A stretch of DNA of 18,205 bases from JANNOG01 sp050329415 (GCA_050329415.1 JBHJOS010000134.1:1-18205), one strand, 5' to 3'; positions 1-8,603 are shown, counted from the first letter of the stretch. Translations and numbers: made by a program. The notes: a model not told the origin generated them from the sequence alone.

Positions 1-1050
1 CCGTCCCAGGGCGAGACGGGGGCGATCGCCGTCGCCTACGACCTCGCGCACGGCCGGGCGTCGGCGCTGTTCGCGGTCCTCGCGGGGATGTCCCTGGTCC
101 TCGCCGACGGTGGGACCCACGGCCGGGTCGGGGGCTACGGCACCATGATCGCCCGCGCCGCGGTCCGCGCCGTGCTCATCGGCGTCCTGGGTCTCCTGCT
201 CGCGATGGCCGGCACCCCGATCCTCGTCATCCTCACGTACTACGGGGTGCTGTTCGTCCTGGCGTCGCCGCTGATCCGGCTGCCGGCGGCCGTGCTCGCG
301 GGGCTCGCGCTCGGCTGGGCGGTTCTCGGCCCCCTCGTGTCGCACGCCGTCCGGTCCGGCTACGGCCTCGAGCAGTTCCTCGAGTCGCCGTCCTTCGACG
401 CCCTGGCCGACGACCCCGGGCGGGTCGTCACCGGGCTCCTGCTCACCGGGACGTACCCGGCCCTCACCTGGCTCGCCTACGCGCTCGCCGGTGCCGCCCT
501 GGCCCGAGCCACCCTCGGCACGGGCGGCCTCGTCGGGGTGGCCGCCGGTGGGCTGGTCCTCGTCCTCGCAGCGCTCAGCGTCTCGGCGGTTCTCGTGGAG
601 CGCGGTCGGTCGGCGCTCGCCACGGCCAGCCCGTTCACATCGCTCGACGGCAGCTTCTACGGGACGACGCCCACGGACTCGTGGTGGTGGCTTGCCATCG
701 CCCGCCCCCACTCGGGCACACCGTTCGACATGCTGGCGACGATCGGCAGTTCGGTCCTCGTCATCGCGGTCATGCTGCTGGTGGTGCGGGGCCGGATCGC
801 TCCGGCCTGGATCTGGCTGACGGCCGCCGGATCGATGACCCTCAGCCTCTACAGCCTGCATGTGATCATGGTCGCCTTCGATGTCGGCGGCCCGGCGCCG
901 GCGGCGCAGGTGTGGCTGCTCCAGGCGGCGATCGTGCTGCTGGTCGGCCTCGCCTGGCGGGTGCTGATGCGTCGCGGGCCGCTGGAGGCCGCAGTCGGGC
1001 GCACGGTCGACCTGGTCGCCCCGCGTCGCCGCGTCAACGGCCAGGAGTGA
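1..1050 (+). CDS. DUF418 / heparan-alpha-glucosaminide N-acetyltransferase-like membrane protein, 3' part (5' end outside window)
   Basis: The reading frame is open from the first base of the window to the TGA at 1048-1050, so about 349 C-terminal residues are visible and the true start lies upstream. The ATG at 88 is internal. Visible residues include HGRASALFAVLAGMSL near the left edge, a signature of the actinobacterial membrane acyltransferase-like group (DUF418 and heparan-alpha-glucosaminide N-acetyltransferase-like proteins). Several hydrophobic segments follow, then a conserved tail with PHSGTPFDMLATIGSS and SMTLSLYSLHV. The family is an integral membrane protein of poorly known function; acyl transfer onto a cell-surface or envelope substrate is inferred from family name only. 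It points towards the minus-strand HerA-like gene (convergent). No clear intrinsic terminator was seen after its stop. Confidence 0.8.
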   Translation, partial: PSQGETGAIAVAYDLAHGRASALFAVLAGMSLVLADGGTHGRVGGYGTMIARAAVRAVLIGVLGLLLAMAGTPILVILTYYGVLFVLASPLIRLPAAVLAGLALGWAVLGPLVSHAVRSGYGLEQFLESPSFDALADDPGRVVTGLLLTGTYPALTWLAYALAGAALARATLGTGGLVGVAAGGLVLVLAALSVSAVLVERGRSALATASPFTSLDGSFYGTTPTDSWWWLAIARPHSGTPFDMLATIGSSVLVIAVMLLVVRGRIAPAWIWLTAAGSMTLSLYSLHVIMVAFDVGGPAPAAQVWLLQAAIVLLVGLAWRVLMRRGPLEAAVGRTVDLVAPRRRVNGQE

Positions 1051-1177
1051 GTCTCCGTAGCCACGACACCGGATTGCCGGCATCTCGACGCCCTTGAGGA
1101 TCCGCTGTCGTGACCACTCGCCTGCCGTCAGCCCGCCGCGCAGGGACCCTCGGCGGGTGCGTCGTCACCCCCGACTC

Positions 1178-1212
1178 GTTGCACAGTGCAAGTTGCACTC
1201 GTCAACGACTCC
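1178..1212 (+). repeat. 35-bp dispersed element, copy 1 (TTGCAC/GTGCAA palindromes)
   Basis: The core reads TTGCAC-A-GTGCAA-G-TTGCAC, that is, three alternating inverted half-sites, followed by TCGTCAACGACTCC. A second copy at 13688-13722 matches at 28 of 35 positions in the same orientation with no gap (hand alignment). The half-site arrangement resembles an operator for a dimeric regulator such as the TetR family, but no adjacent TetR or transporter gene is present. Confidence 0.55.
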
Positions 1213-1232
1213 GGCGAGCGATCCTCGCCCGG

Positions 1233-1329
1233 GAGTCGGCCCGAGAGAGTCGGCCCGAGAGAGTCGGCCCGGGAGAGTCGGCCCGGGAGAGTCGGCCCAT
1301 GGGGAGTCGGCGCCGGGGAAGTCGGCCGG
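1233..1329. repeat. 14-bp tandem repeat, about 5 good plus 2 degenerate copies
   Basis: The unit GAGTCGGCCCGAGA (variant GAGTCGGCCCGGGA) is repeated head to tail at 1233, 1247, 1261, 1275 and 1289. The fifth copy ends differently (CATGG), and degenerate units follow near 1304 and 1319. The array lies in the convergent spacer just past the 3' end of the HerA-like gene. The unit length is not a multiple of three and no conserved ORF spans it, so it is probably a non-coding minisatellite. Confidence 0.85.
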
Positions 1330-1340
1330 ATGTTCTCCCG

Positions 1341-2952
1341 TCAGCGCCGGCGGGTCCGCTTCGCCGTCCCGAGGACCGATCGGGTGATCTCGCGGCCCAG
1401 GACCGTCCCGGCCGAGCGGAGGAAGCTGCGGAACGCCGGGGACGTCACGACCCTCTCGACCACACCCTCCTCGGCCCGGTCCGCTCGCGTTCGCCCCGCC
1501 TTCTCAGCGGGTTGGTCGCCGGCGGCTTCTCCGTCGTCCACCGCTGCCTCCTTGCCGACCGAAGCTGCCGCGAGCCGGGTCGCCAGCATCTCGCGGGCCG
1601 ATTCGCGGTCCACCGCCTGCTGATAGCGAGCGGCCAAGGGCGAGGCGGCGATGGTCGCCGCCATCAGGTCGTCGTCGGCCGGGGCCATGAACGACCGGGG
1701 CGCCGGCAACCTGGCCCACGCCACCGGGGTCGGGGTGCCCTTCGGTGACACGCCGGTCACCACCGCCTCCCCGGTACCGAGGCCGGTGAGCACCTCCTCG
1801 AGGTCGTACGCGGACACCGGGTAGGTCGACACCGCGGCGCGAAGCGCTTTCGCGTCGTCCGGGGTGTGCGCCCGCAGCGCGTGCTGGACCCGGCTGCCGA
1901 GCTGGGCGAGCACGTCCGGGTGGATGTCCTTCGGCGACTGGGTGACGAACAGCACACCGACGCCCTTGGACCGGATGAGCCGCACGATCTGGGTCACCTG
2001 CTCGAGGAAGACCGCCGAGGCGCCGGTGAACAGCAGGTGCGCCTCCTCGATGACGAAGACCAGCTTGGGCTTGTCCAGGTCACCGACCTCGGGCAGGTCC
2101 TGGAACACCTCGGCCAGCAGCCACAGCAAGAACGTCGAGAACAGCCGCGGCTTGTCGAGCACCTCGGCGAGCTCGACGCAGGTGACGACACCGCGCCCGT
2201 CCCCAGCGGTCCGAAGCAGGTCGGCGGTGTCGAACTCCGGCTCGCCGAAGAACGCCTCGGCACCGTCGTCGGTGAACCCGATGAGTTCGCGCAGGATGAC
2301 CCCGGTCGTCGCCTTGCTCAGAGCGCCGAGGCCCGCCAGCTCCTCCTTGCCCTCGTCGGACACCAGGTGGTGAAGCACCGCCCGGAGGTCGGCGAGGTCG
2401 AGCAGCGGCAGGCCGGCCTTGTCGGCGAAGTGGAACACCAGGCGCAGGCTCGACGCCTGGGTCTCGTTGAGGTCGAGGACCTTGGCCAGCAGCACCGGAC
2501 CGAACGAGGTGACCGTGGATCGCACCGGGACGCCGGGCCCGATGCCGCCGAGGGACAGGAACTCCGTCGGGTACGCCGCGGGAGACCACTCCTGGCCGAC
2601 CTCCGCGGCGCGGGCCAGCAGCTTCTCCCCCGGCTCGCCTGGACGGGCGAGGCCCGACAGGTCGCCTTTGAGGTCGGCCAGGACCACGGGCACACCGTGG
2701 TCGGACAGTTGCTCCGCGATGAGCTGCACCGTCCGCGTCTTCCCGGTGCCCGTCGCGCCGGCGATCAGCCCGTGCCGGTTGACCATCGCCAGCGGCAGCC
2801 GCACCCGCACGGATGCCTCGGCGGGCGCTCCCGGCCCCGGGACCAGGGCGCCCAGCTCGACCGCCGGGTCGTCGAAGCCGCCCCTCGCGCACCGTCGCGG
2901 TGATCGCGTCCCGCTCCGGGGTGCTCGCGTTGCTCGTGTCGTCACCGGCCAC
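1341..2952 (-). CDS. HerA-like / DUF853 (YjgR-type) P-loop ATPase with an N-terminal one-base frameshift
   Basis: Predicted ATPase of the HerA/FtsK-like DUF853 family. The sequence shows the Walker A motif GATGTGKT (about residues 65-72 of the repaired protein), a Walker B-like KLVFVIEEAHLLF, and a stretch VLFVTQSPKDIHPDVLAQLG typical of the family. The family-like N-terminus (AGDDTS...ERDAITATVREG) is encoded from a GTG at 2952, but it lies one frame away from the body GFDDPAVELGALV. Removing one base from the CCCC run at 2881-2884 joins the two and gives about 536 residues. Without repair, a GTG at 2945 opens an uninterrupted 534-residue frame with an unrelated basic N-terminus, so the ATPase core may be made either way. 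The gene begins 22 bases after the PIN toxin stop, so co-transcription with that toxin-antitoxin pair is likely. Its cellular role is unknown. Confidence 0.85.
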
Positions 2953-2974
2953 GAGCGGTGAGCTTAGTGACGAG

Positions 2975-3379
2975 TCAACCGGGCTCGACGGGAAAGTCCG
3001 GGGCCACCAGCCGGTAGTGGTGATCGAGACTGAGGATCGCCTCGGCGCGGTGCTTCTCGGCCGTCGCCACCACGGTCCCGTCCGCCAGCCCGAGACCCAG
3101 GTCGGCGTAGTGGTCGTCCAGTTCGACGGCCCGGCGCAGGATTTCCGAGTCCACGGGCTCGAGCACCAGCACGCCGGTGTCGAGGTTCCGGAGGAAAGTC
3201 CGGGCTGCGTCACGCCCGACGCGCGTGGAGACGAGGTAGTCCACCTCGACCGCGACCGCCGCAGTGACCACGAGGCCGGAGTCGAGACGTTTCCGCACGA
3301 CGGCGGCGCACTCGGGATGCCGATGGTCACGCCGATCGAGGGCACCGACGAGGACGGAGGTGTCCGCCACGACGATCAT
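2975..3379 (-). CDS. vapC: PIN-domain ribonuclease toxin (VapC family)
   Basis: This 134-residue protein has the PIN fold signature: DTSVLV near the N-terminus (Asp6), VEVDYL (Glu45), LGLADGTVVATA (Asp100) and LSLDHH (Asp119). These give the usual acidic quartet that binds metal and cleaves RNA. VapC proteins act as toxins that cut specific RNAs, often tRNA or rRNA; the target here cannot be told. The start overlaps the antitoxin stop by 4 bases (ATGA), the classic translational coupling of a VapBC operon. It is clearly paralogous to the other PIN protein at 9976-10407. The HerA-like ATPase follows 22 bases downstream. Confidence 0.9.
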   Translation of the reverse strand: MIVVADTSVLVGALDRRDHRHPECAAVVRKRLDSGLVVTAAVAVEVDYLVSTRVGRDAARTFLRNLDTGVLVLEPVDSEILRRAVELDDHYADLGLGLADGTVVATAEKHRAEAILSLDHHYRLVAPDFPVEPG

Positions 3380-3594
3380 GCCAAGCCTTCACGAAGGTAC
3401 TTCTTGGCATTGGTCCCGAGGTCCGACACGGCGGACTCGCCGGCGCCGATGAACGTGGCCTCCCCCACGTTCGCGGTCAGGGCCTGTGCCAGGAGGTCGT
3501 TGACGAGGTTGCCGACCGGCACGCCCTCCCGCTGGGCACGGTTGCGCAACCGCAACCAGACATCCGTCCGCAGGTTGACAGTCGTCTTGTGCAT
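3376..3594 (-). CDS. vapB: Ribbon-helix-helix antitoxin (VapB-like)
   Basis: The product is 72 residues, starting MHKTTVNLRTDVWLRLRNRA. This beta strand followed by two helices is typical of an Arc/CopG ribbon-helix-helix DNA-binding domain (about residues 3-42). The C-terminal tail (about 45-72) would wrap the toxin. The frame stays open further upstream, but that part is antisense-like shadow of the TPR gene; the ATG at 3594 matches the expected N-terminus and sits just behind a -10-like element. It overlaps the PIN toxin start by 4 bases. By analogy with known VapBC pairs, it should neutralise the toxin and repress its own promoter. Confidence 0.85.
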   Translation of the reverse strand: MHKTTVNLRTDVWLRLRNRAQREGVPVGNLVNDLLAQALTANVGEATFIGAGESAVSDLGTNAKKYLREGLA

Positions 3595-3613
3595 GCCGTC
3601 AGAATACGCCGTC
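3595..3613 (-). promoter_or_regulatory. Candidate vapBC promoter/operator
   Basis: On the minus strand a TATTCT -10-like hexamer (3606-3601) lies 6 bases before the antitoxin ATG, which would give an almost leaderless transcript. Two copies of GCCGTC (plus-strand coordinates 3595-3600 and 3608-3613), 13 bases apart, flank and overlap the hexamer and could be half-sites for the ribbon-helix-helix antitoxin. No good -35 was found. Confidence 0.35.
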
Positions 3614-3623
3614 TTACGGAACG

Positions 3624-4082
3624 TCAGCCGGATGCGGTTCCCTGGCGCTCCAGCCGCAGCGCCGCCCGGGCAGCGGCGCGGGCCCGCTTGCGGTCCCCCG
3701 CGGCGTCGTAGGCCAGGGCCAGCCGGTACCAGGCGCGCCAGTCCGCCGGCTGCTGCCGGGTCTCCTCCGCGGACCGGGTGAAGGCCGCGTCGGCGGCAGC
3801 CCGGTCGATCCGCCCGGCGGGGGTGCGCGGCAGGTCGTCGATGGGGAGGCCGCCCTCGGCCCCCAGCGCGCGCCCGAGGCGGGCCGTCCCGGCTCCGAAA
3901 CGCAGCTCCTGCACCGTCACCCACACTCCGATCGCACCGACGACGAGGATCGCCGCGCCGATCGCCCGCAGCGCCGGTCCGCCCTCGACCAGCAGAGCGA
4001 CGCCGCGCCAGCCCAGCGTGAGAACGTAGAACGCGAGCAGGACCAGCAGCAGGACCAGCTGGCCGAGGATCGCCCGGGGCAC
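3624..4082 (-). CDS. Small membrane-anchored tetratricopeptide-like protein
   Basis: 152 residues from a GTG at 4082, which begins one base after the dapB TGA (TGA-G-GTG). Two hydrophobic segments (about residues 5-30 and 37-60) form a membrane hairpin, followed by a soluble tail. The tail (about 96-146: FTRSAEETRQQPADWRAWYR and LALAYDAAGDRKRARAAARA) has the spacing of one to two TPR helical pairs. Unknown function; a protein-interaction role at the membrane is inferred from the TPR-like tail. The start was chosen from the abutting dapB stop and because the hydrophobic N-terminus begins directly. It is probably the last gene of the rpsO-pnp-pepR-dapB transcription unit; the vapB start lies 29 bases further on. 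Confidence 0.75.
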   Translation of the reverse strand: MPRAILGQLVLLLVLLAFYVLTLGWRGVALLVEGGPALRAIGAAILVVGAIGVWVTVQELRFGAGTARLGRALGAEGGLPIDDLPRTPAGRIDRAAADAAFTRSAEETRQQPADWRAWYRLALAYDAAGDRKRARAAARAALRLERQGTASG

Positions 4083-4083
4083 C

Positions 4084-4827
4084 TCAGACGTCCAGCCAGT
4101 TCTCCAGGCCCACGGTGAGTCCGGGGCGCCAGACGACCTCCCGGACCGCCAGCAGCAGCCCCTGCCGGAACGACGACCGGTCGAGGGAGTCGTGGCGCAG
4201 TGTGAGGACCTCACCCGGCCCACCGAGCAGCACCTCGTGATGCGCCAGCAGGCCCCGCAGCCGCGCGCTGTGGACCGGCACGCCGTCGACCGTCGTGCCG
4301 CGGGCGCCCGGCAGCGCCTGCGCCGTGGCGTCGGGCATCGGTCCGGCCTCCGCGGAGGTCCGGGCAGCCGAGACGGCGTGGGCGATGCGCCGCGCGGTCC
4401 CGCTCGGGGCGTCCGCCTTGTCCGGGTGGTGCAGCTCGACGATCTCGACGGACTCGAACCACCCCGCGGCGGCGGTGGCGAACCGTTGCAGCAGCAGCGC
4501 CCCCACGGCGAAGTTCGGTGCGACGAGGACGCCGGTCCCCGGGTGGTCGTGAACCAGCCGCCGGAGCCCGGCCAGCCGGTCGGCGTCCCACCCCGTCGTG
4601 CCCACCACCGCATGAACCCCGTGGCGGACCGCCGTCGACACCACCTGCGGGGAGGAGTCCGGCACCGTGAGGTCGACGAGGACGTGCGCCTGCTCCAGGG
4701 CCGCCGCCAGGTCGTCCCCGCGGCCGACGGCGGCGTGCAACGTGAGCCCCGCGGTCTCCTCGACGACGCCGCAGGCCCACGACCCCATGCGCCCGCGAGC
4801 ACCCGCCACGACGACGTGGGTCGTCAT
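4084..4827 (-). CDS. dapB: 4-hydroxy-tetrahydrodipicolinate reductase
   Basis: DapB reduces 4-hydroxy-tetrahydrodipicolinate with NAD(P)H, a step of the diaminopimelate and lysine pathway that supplies peptidoglycan. The 247-residue product has the dinucleotide-binding motif VAGARGRMG (about 7-15), the conserved VVGTTGW (about 74-80) and APNFAVGALL, and the signature ELHHPDKADAPSGTA (131-145). In that signature His133/His134 and Lys137 are the expected catalytic and substrate-binding residues. Length is normal for the family. The ATG at 4827 overlaps the stop of the upstream M16 peptidase gene (ATGA), which fixes the start; the frame is open further upstream only as shadow. Confidence 0.95.
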   Translation of the reverse strand: MTTHVVVAGARGRMGSWACGVVEETAGLTLHAAVGRGDDLAAALEQAHVLVDLTVPDSSPQVVSTAVRHGVHAVVGTTGWDADRLAGLRRLVHDHPGTGVLVAPNFAVGALLLQRFATAAAGWFESVEIVELHHPDKADAPSGTARRIAHAVSAARTSAEAGPMPDATAQALPGARGTTVDGVPVHSARLRGLLAHHEVLLGGPGEVLTLRHDSLDRSSFRQGLLLAVREVVWRPGLTVGLENWLDV

Positions 4828-6206
4828 GCGCCGGGTGTCCCGAAGGACCGGTCGGCGTCGAACGGGCCGACCACGGCCATCGTCCGTGGCCGGGCTGCCA
4901 GCGAGGCCGCGAGGTCCCGGACCCCGTCCGCGGTCACGGCCCGGACCCGGGCCACCGTCTCGTCGAGGCCGCTGAACTCGCCGTGCACGATCTCCGCCCG
5001 GCCGAGGCGGCCCATCCGCGACCCGGTGTCCTCCAGGCCCAGGACCATCCCGCCGGACACCTGGCCGATCCCGCGGGCCAGCTCCTCGTCGGTGATGCCG
5101 TCCGCGGCCAGCCGTTCCCACTCCGCCACCAGCAGGTCCAGCACCGTGTCGATCCGCGACGGGCTGCAGGCCGCGTACAGGCCGAGGTAGCCGCCGTCGG
5201 AGTACCCCGTGCTGAACGAGTACACCGTGTACGCCAGGCCGCGCTTCTCGCGCACCTCCTGGAACAGCCGGCTGCTCATCCCGCCGCCCAGCACCGCGTT
5301 GAGCACCGAGAGCGTGTACCGCTCGCCGTCGGTCGCAGCCAGAGCCGCGGTGCCGAGGATGACGTGGGCCTGCTCGATGTCACGGCGGACGACGACGTCG
5401 CGACCGGTCGCCGCGGGCGGTGCCTCGTCCCCGGACTCCTGGCGACGCGGGGCCGGCGGCCCCCCCGGGGCAGCCCAGCCGGCACGTGCCACCTCGGCCT
5501 CCACCGCCGCCACGACGGCGTCGTGCGAGACGCCGCCCGCGGCGGTGACCACCAGGGTCGGCGCCGCGTAGTGCCGCCGGTAGTGGGCCATGACGTCGTC
5601 TCGGCCCACGGCGTGGATCGTGTCGGGGGTGCCGCCGATCGGTCGGGCGAGGGGGTGGTCACCGAACAGGGCCTCGACGAAGCGCTCGTGGGCGACGTCG
5701 TCGGGGTCGTCCTCGTTCATGGCCAGTTCCTCGAGGATGACCCCCCGCTCGCTGGCGAAGTCGTCGGCATCGACGGTCGCCGACGTCACCATGTCGGTGA
5801 TGACGTCGACCGCGGTGTCGAGGTCGTCCGCCATGACCTTGGCGTAGTAGCAGGTGTGCTCCTTGCCGGTCACGGCGTTGGCCTCGCCCCCCACCCGGTC
5901 GAACGCCGTCGCGATGTCCATCGCCGTGCGCCGAGCGGTGCCCTTGAACAGCATGTGCTCGAGGAAGTGGGTGGACCCGAGGTGCGCGGTGGCCTCGTCC
6001 CGCGAGCCCACCGCCACCCAGGCACCGACGGTCGCCGACCGCTGCCCGGGCATCGTCTCGGTGAGGACCCTGGCCCCCGACGGCAGGACGGTGCGTCGGA
6101 CCAGGGATCCGCCGTCGTCCGCCACCAGGCCCTGCCCGAGGGGCAACGCCTGTGGCGCACCGGCGCCGCCGGTCCCCGGGGGGACCAGCGGCAGCGGCAC
6201 TGCCAT
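4824..6206 (-). CDS. pepR: M16-family zinc peptidase (PepR-like processing peptidase)
   Basis: 460-residue insulinase-type metallopeptidase related to mitochondrial processing peptidase beta. The inverted zinc motif HFLEH is at 80-84, followed by ML FKGT-type residues, and the third metal ligand is expected at Glu159 or Glu160 (VILEELAMNEDDP). The C-terminal M16 half has GGGMSSRLFQEVREKRGLAY, which forms part of the substrate chamber. A first stretch of about 35 residues rich in Pro and Gly precedes the domain and looks like a poorly conserved leader. ATG 6206 overlaps the pnp stop by one base (TGATG), so translation is probably coupled. The actinobacterial order pnp-pepR-dapB is conserved; the physiological substrates are unknown. 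Confidence 0.92.
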   Translation of the reverse strand: MAVPLPLVPPGTGGAGAPQALPLGQGLVADDGGSLVRRTVLPSGARVLTETMPGQRSATVGAWVAVGSRDEATAHLGSTHFLEHMLFKGTARRTAMDIATAFDRVGGEANAVTGKEHTCYYAKVMADDLDTAVDVITDMVTSATVDADDFASERGVILEELAMNEDDPDDVAHERFVEALFGDHPLARPIGGTPDTIHAVGRDDVMAHYRRHYAAPTLVVTAAGGVSHDAVVAAVEAEVARAGWAAPGGPPAPRRQESGDEAPPAATGRDVVVRRDIEQAHVILGTAALAATDGERYTLSVLNAVLGGGMSSRLFQEVREKRGLAYTVYSFSTGYSDGGYLGLYAACSPSRIDTVLDLLVAEWERLAADGITDEELARGIGQVSGGMVLGLEDTGSRMGRLGRAEIVHGEFSGLDETVARVRAVTADGVRDLAASLAARPRTMAVVGPFDADRSFGTPGA

Positions 6207-8512
6207 CAGACGGTCGCCGGGGCAGGGGCCTCGTCCCCGCCCGCCGACCCGGCGGAGACCGCGACGGGCACCTCGGCCGGTGGGGCCTCCCGGTCGGCGT
6301 CGTCGGCGAGCACAGGGATCAGTGACAGCTTGCCGCGCTGGTCGATCTCGGCGATCTCGACCTGCACCTTCTGGCCGACACCGACGACGTCCTCGACGTT
6401 CTCGACGCGCTTCCCACCCGCGATCTTGCGCAGCTGCGAGATGTGGAGCAGGCCGTCCTTGCCCGGCATCAGCGAGACGAAGGCCCCGAAGGTCGTCGTC
6501 TTGACGACAGTGCCGAGGTAGCGCTCGCCCACCTCGGGCATGGTCGGGTTGGCGATCTGGTTCACCGCCGCGCGCGCGGCCTCGGCCGCGGCCCCGTTGT
6601 CGGCGCCGATGAAGACCGTGCCGTCGTCCTCGATGGAGATGTCGGCGCCGGTGTCCTCCTGGATCTGGTTGATGACCTTGCCCTTTGGCCCGATCACCTC
6701 GCCGATCTTGTCGACCGGCACCTTGACCGTGATGATCCGCGGAGCGGTCGAACTCAGCTCGTCGGGGCCCTCGATGGCCTGGGCCATGACACCGAGGATG
6801 TGCAGCCGGGCGTCGCGCGCCTGGGTGAGGGCGCCGGCCAGGACCGACGCCGGGATGCCGTCGAGCTTGGTGTCGAGCTGGATGGCGGTGACGAACTCCG
6901 ACGTGCCGGCGACCTTGAAGTCCATGTCACCGTAGGCGTCCTCGGCGCCGAGGATGTCGGTCAGGGCGGCGTACTCGACCCGCTTCCCGCCCGGTGCCGA
7001 CGGGTCGTCGATGGTGTCGGACACCAGCCCCATGGCGATGCCCGCCACCGGCGCCCGCAATGGGACACCCGCGTTGAGCAACGACAGGGTCGAGGCGCAG
7101 ACCGAGCCCATCGACGTGGAGCCGTTGGAACCGAGTGCCTCCGAGACCTGCCGGATCGCGTAGGGGAAGTCCTCCCGGGTCGGCAGGACGGGGACGATCG
7201 CCCGCTCGGCGAGCGCCCCGTGGCCGATCTCGCGCCGCTTGGGCGAGCCCACGCGGCCCGTCTCGCCCGTCGAGTAGGGCGGGAAGTTGTAGTGGTGCAG
7301 GTACCGCTTCTTGTTCTCCGGACTCAGCGTGTCGAGCTGCTGCTCCATCTTGAGCATGTTGAGCGTCGTGACCCCGAGGATCTGGGTCTCGCCTCGCTCG
7401 AACAGCGCCGAGCCGTGCACCCGGGGCAGGACGTCGACCTCGGCCGACAACCGGCGGATGTCGGCCAGGCCGCGGCCGTCGATGCGGGCCTTGTCGAGCA
7501 GGATGCGGCGGCGCACCAGCTTCTTCGTCAGCGAGCGGACGGCGGCGGTGAGCTCGCCCTCGCGCTCGGCGAACTGCTCGCCGAGGGTGTCCAGCACCCT
7601 CTGCTTGAGCTCGGCCTGGCGGCCCTCGCGCTCCTGCTTGCCGGGGATGGTGAGGACCTCGGCGAGCTCGCCCCCGACGAGGCCCTCGACCGCCTCGTAG
7701 GCGTCGGGCTGGTACTCGGGGAAGACCGGGAACTCCCCGGTGGGCTTGGCCGCGGTGTCCGCGACCTGCTGCTGCGCCGCGCAGAGAGCGGCGATGAAGG
7801 GCTTGGCAGCCTCCAGGCCCTCCGCGACGATCTCCTCGGTCGGCGCCTGCGCAGTGCCCGAGGTGACCTTCTCCCAGGTGCCGTCGGTGGCCTCGGCCTC
7901 GACCATCATGATGGCGACGTCCGTCCCGCCGCCGGGCTGCTCGACGACACGGCCCGCGACGACCATGTCGAACACGGCACCGGCGAGCTGGCTGTACGTC
8001 GGGAAGGCGACCCACTGCCCGTCGATCAGGGCCACGCGGACGCCGCCGATCGGGCCGGAGAACGGCAGGCCCGCGAGCTGGGTCGACAAGGAGGCCGAGT
8101 TGATGGCGACCACGTCGTAGTTGTCGTCGGGGTGGGCCGCCATCACGGTGACGACCACCTGGATCTCGTTGCGCAGGCCCGACACGAAGCTCGGCCGCAG
8201 CGGCCGGTCGATGAGGCGGGCGGCCAGGATGGCCTCGGTGCTGGGGCGACCCTCGCGACGGAAGAACGAGCCGGGGATGCGCCCCGCCGCGTACATCCGC
8301 TCCTCGACGTCGATCGTCAGCGGGAAGAAGTCGAGGAACGTCTTGGGCTGCTTGGACGCCGTGGTGGCGCTGAGCAGCATGGTCTCGCCGTCGAGGTAGA
8401 CGACGGCGGAACCGGCGGCCTGGCGGGCCAGGCGGCCGGTCTCGAAACGGACGGTGCGGGTGCCGAAGGGGCCGTTGTCGATGACGGCCTCGGCGAACGT
8501 GGTGTCCTCCAC
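6206..8512 (-). CDS. pnp: Polyribonucleotide nucleotidyltransferase (PNPase / GpsI)
   Basis: PNPase degrades RNA 3' to 5' by phosphorolysis and can add heteropolymeric tails. The 768-residue product shows the full architecture: first RNase PH-like domain (about 8-150), alpha-helical linker, second RNase PH domain (about 335-580) with the phosphate-binding stretch SEALGSNGSTSMGS (457-470) and EDAYGDMDF (524-532, Asp525 and Asp531 region), KH domain with GPKG (608-611), and S1 domain from GERYLGTVV to about 735. A short acidic/Pro/Ala tail follows. The start is set at GTG 8512, because GAGGAG lies 8 bases upstream and the protein then begins MEDTTFAEAVIDNG, as in relatives; the frame is open 26 codons further but without support. 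It lies downstream of rpsO, as in many bacteria. Confidence 0.96.
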   Translation of the reverse strand: MEDTTFAEAVIDNGPFGTRTVRFETGRLARQAAGSAVVYLDGETMLLSATTASKQPKTFLDFFPLTIDVEERMYAAGRIPGSFFRREGRPSTEAILAARLIDRPLRPSFVSGLRNEIQVVVTVMAAHPDDNYDVVAINSASLSTQLAGLPFSGPIGGVRVALIDGQWVAFPTYSQLAGAVFDMVVAGRVVEQPGGGTDVAIMMVEAEATDGTWEKVTSGTAQAPTEEIVAEGLEAAKPFIAALCAAQQQVADTAAKPTGEFPVFPEYQPDAYEAVEGLVGGELAEVLTIPGKQEREGRQAELKQRVLDTLGEQFAEREGELTAAVRSLTKKLVRRRILLDKARIDGRGLADIRRLSAEVDVLPRVHGSALFERGETQILGVTTLNMLKMEQQLDTLSPENKKRYLHHYNFPPYSTGETGRVGSPKRREIGHGALAERAIVPVLPTREDFPYAIRQVSEALGSNGSTSMGSVCASTLSLLNAGVPLRAPVAGIAMGLVSDTIDDPSAPGGKRVEYAALTDILGAEDAYGDMDFKVAGTSEFVTAIQLDTKLDGIPASVLAGALTQARDARLHILGVMAQAIEGPDELSSTAPRIITVKVPVDKIGEVIGPKGKVINQIQEDTGADISIEDDGTVFIGADNGAAAEAARAAVNQIANPTMPEVGERYLGTVVKTTTFGAFVSLMPGKDGLLHISQLRKIAGGKRVENVEDVVGVGQKVQVEIAEIDQRGKLSLIPVLADDADREAPPAEVPVAVSAGSAGGDEAPAPATV

Positions 8513-8603
8513 GCAGTGAACTCCTCGGGTGATGCCGGGCCACGGCGCGTCAGGTGCCGGCCTTCGATCATGGTGCTCGGGACGGGTCACGGTGCTGGCC
8601 CTG

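Larger units (their letters stand above)
1051..1340. other. Gene-free convergent spacer with repeats
   Basis: This 290-base gap separates the 3' ends of the DUF418-type gene and the HerA-like gene. I see no credible gene in it; open frames here run antisense into the HerA-like gene and match no recognised family. It contains one copy of a 35-bp element (1178-1212) and a 14-bp tandem repeat (1233-1329), described separately. Confidence 0.7.

Noticed and set aside
1233..1329. A CRISPR array
   Set aside because: The units are 14 bp and directly adjacent, with no unique spacers and no cas genes.
1186..1623. A plus-strand gene starting at the first 35-bp element (MQVALVND...)
   Set aside because: After the first residues it becomes low-complexity tandem-repeat translation and then antisense to the HerA-like gene; no receiver domain follows.
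3595..3924. A longer N-terminal extension of the ribbon-helix-helix antitoxin
   Set aside because: The extra residues are an Arg/Gly/Ala-rich shadow of the TPR gene, while the ATG at 3594 gives the standard antitoxin start.
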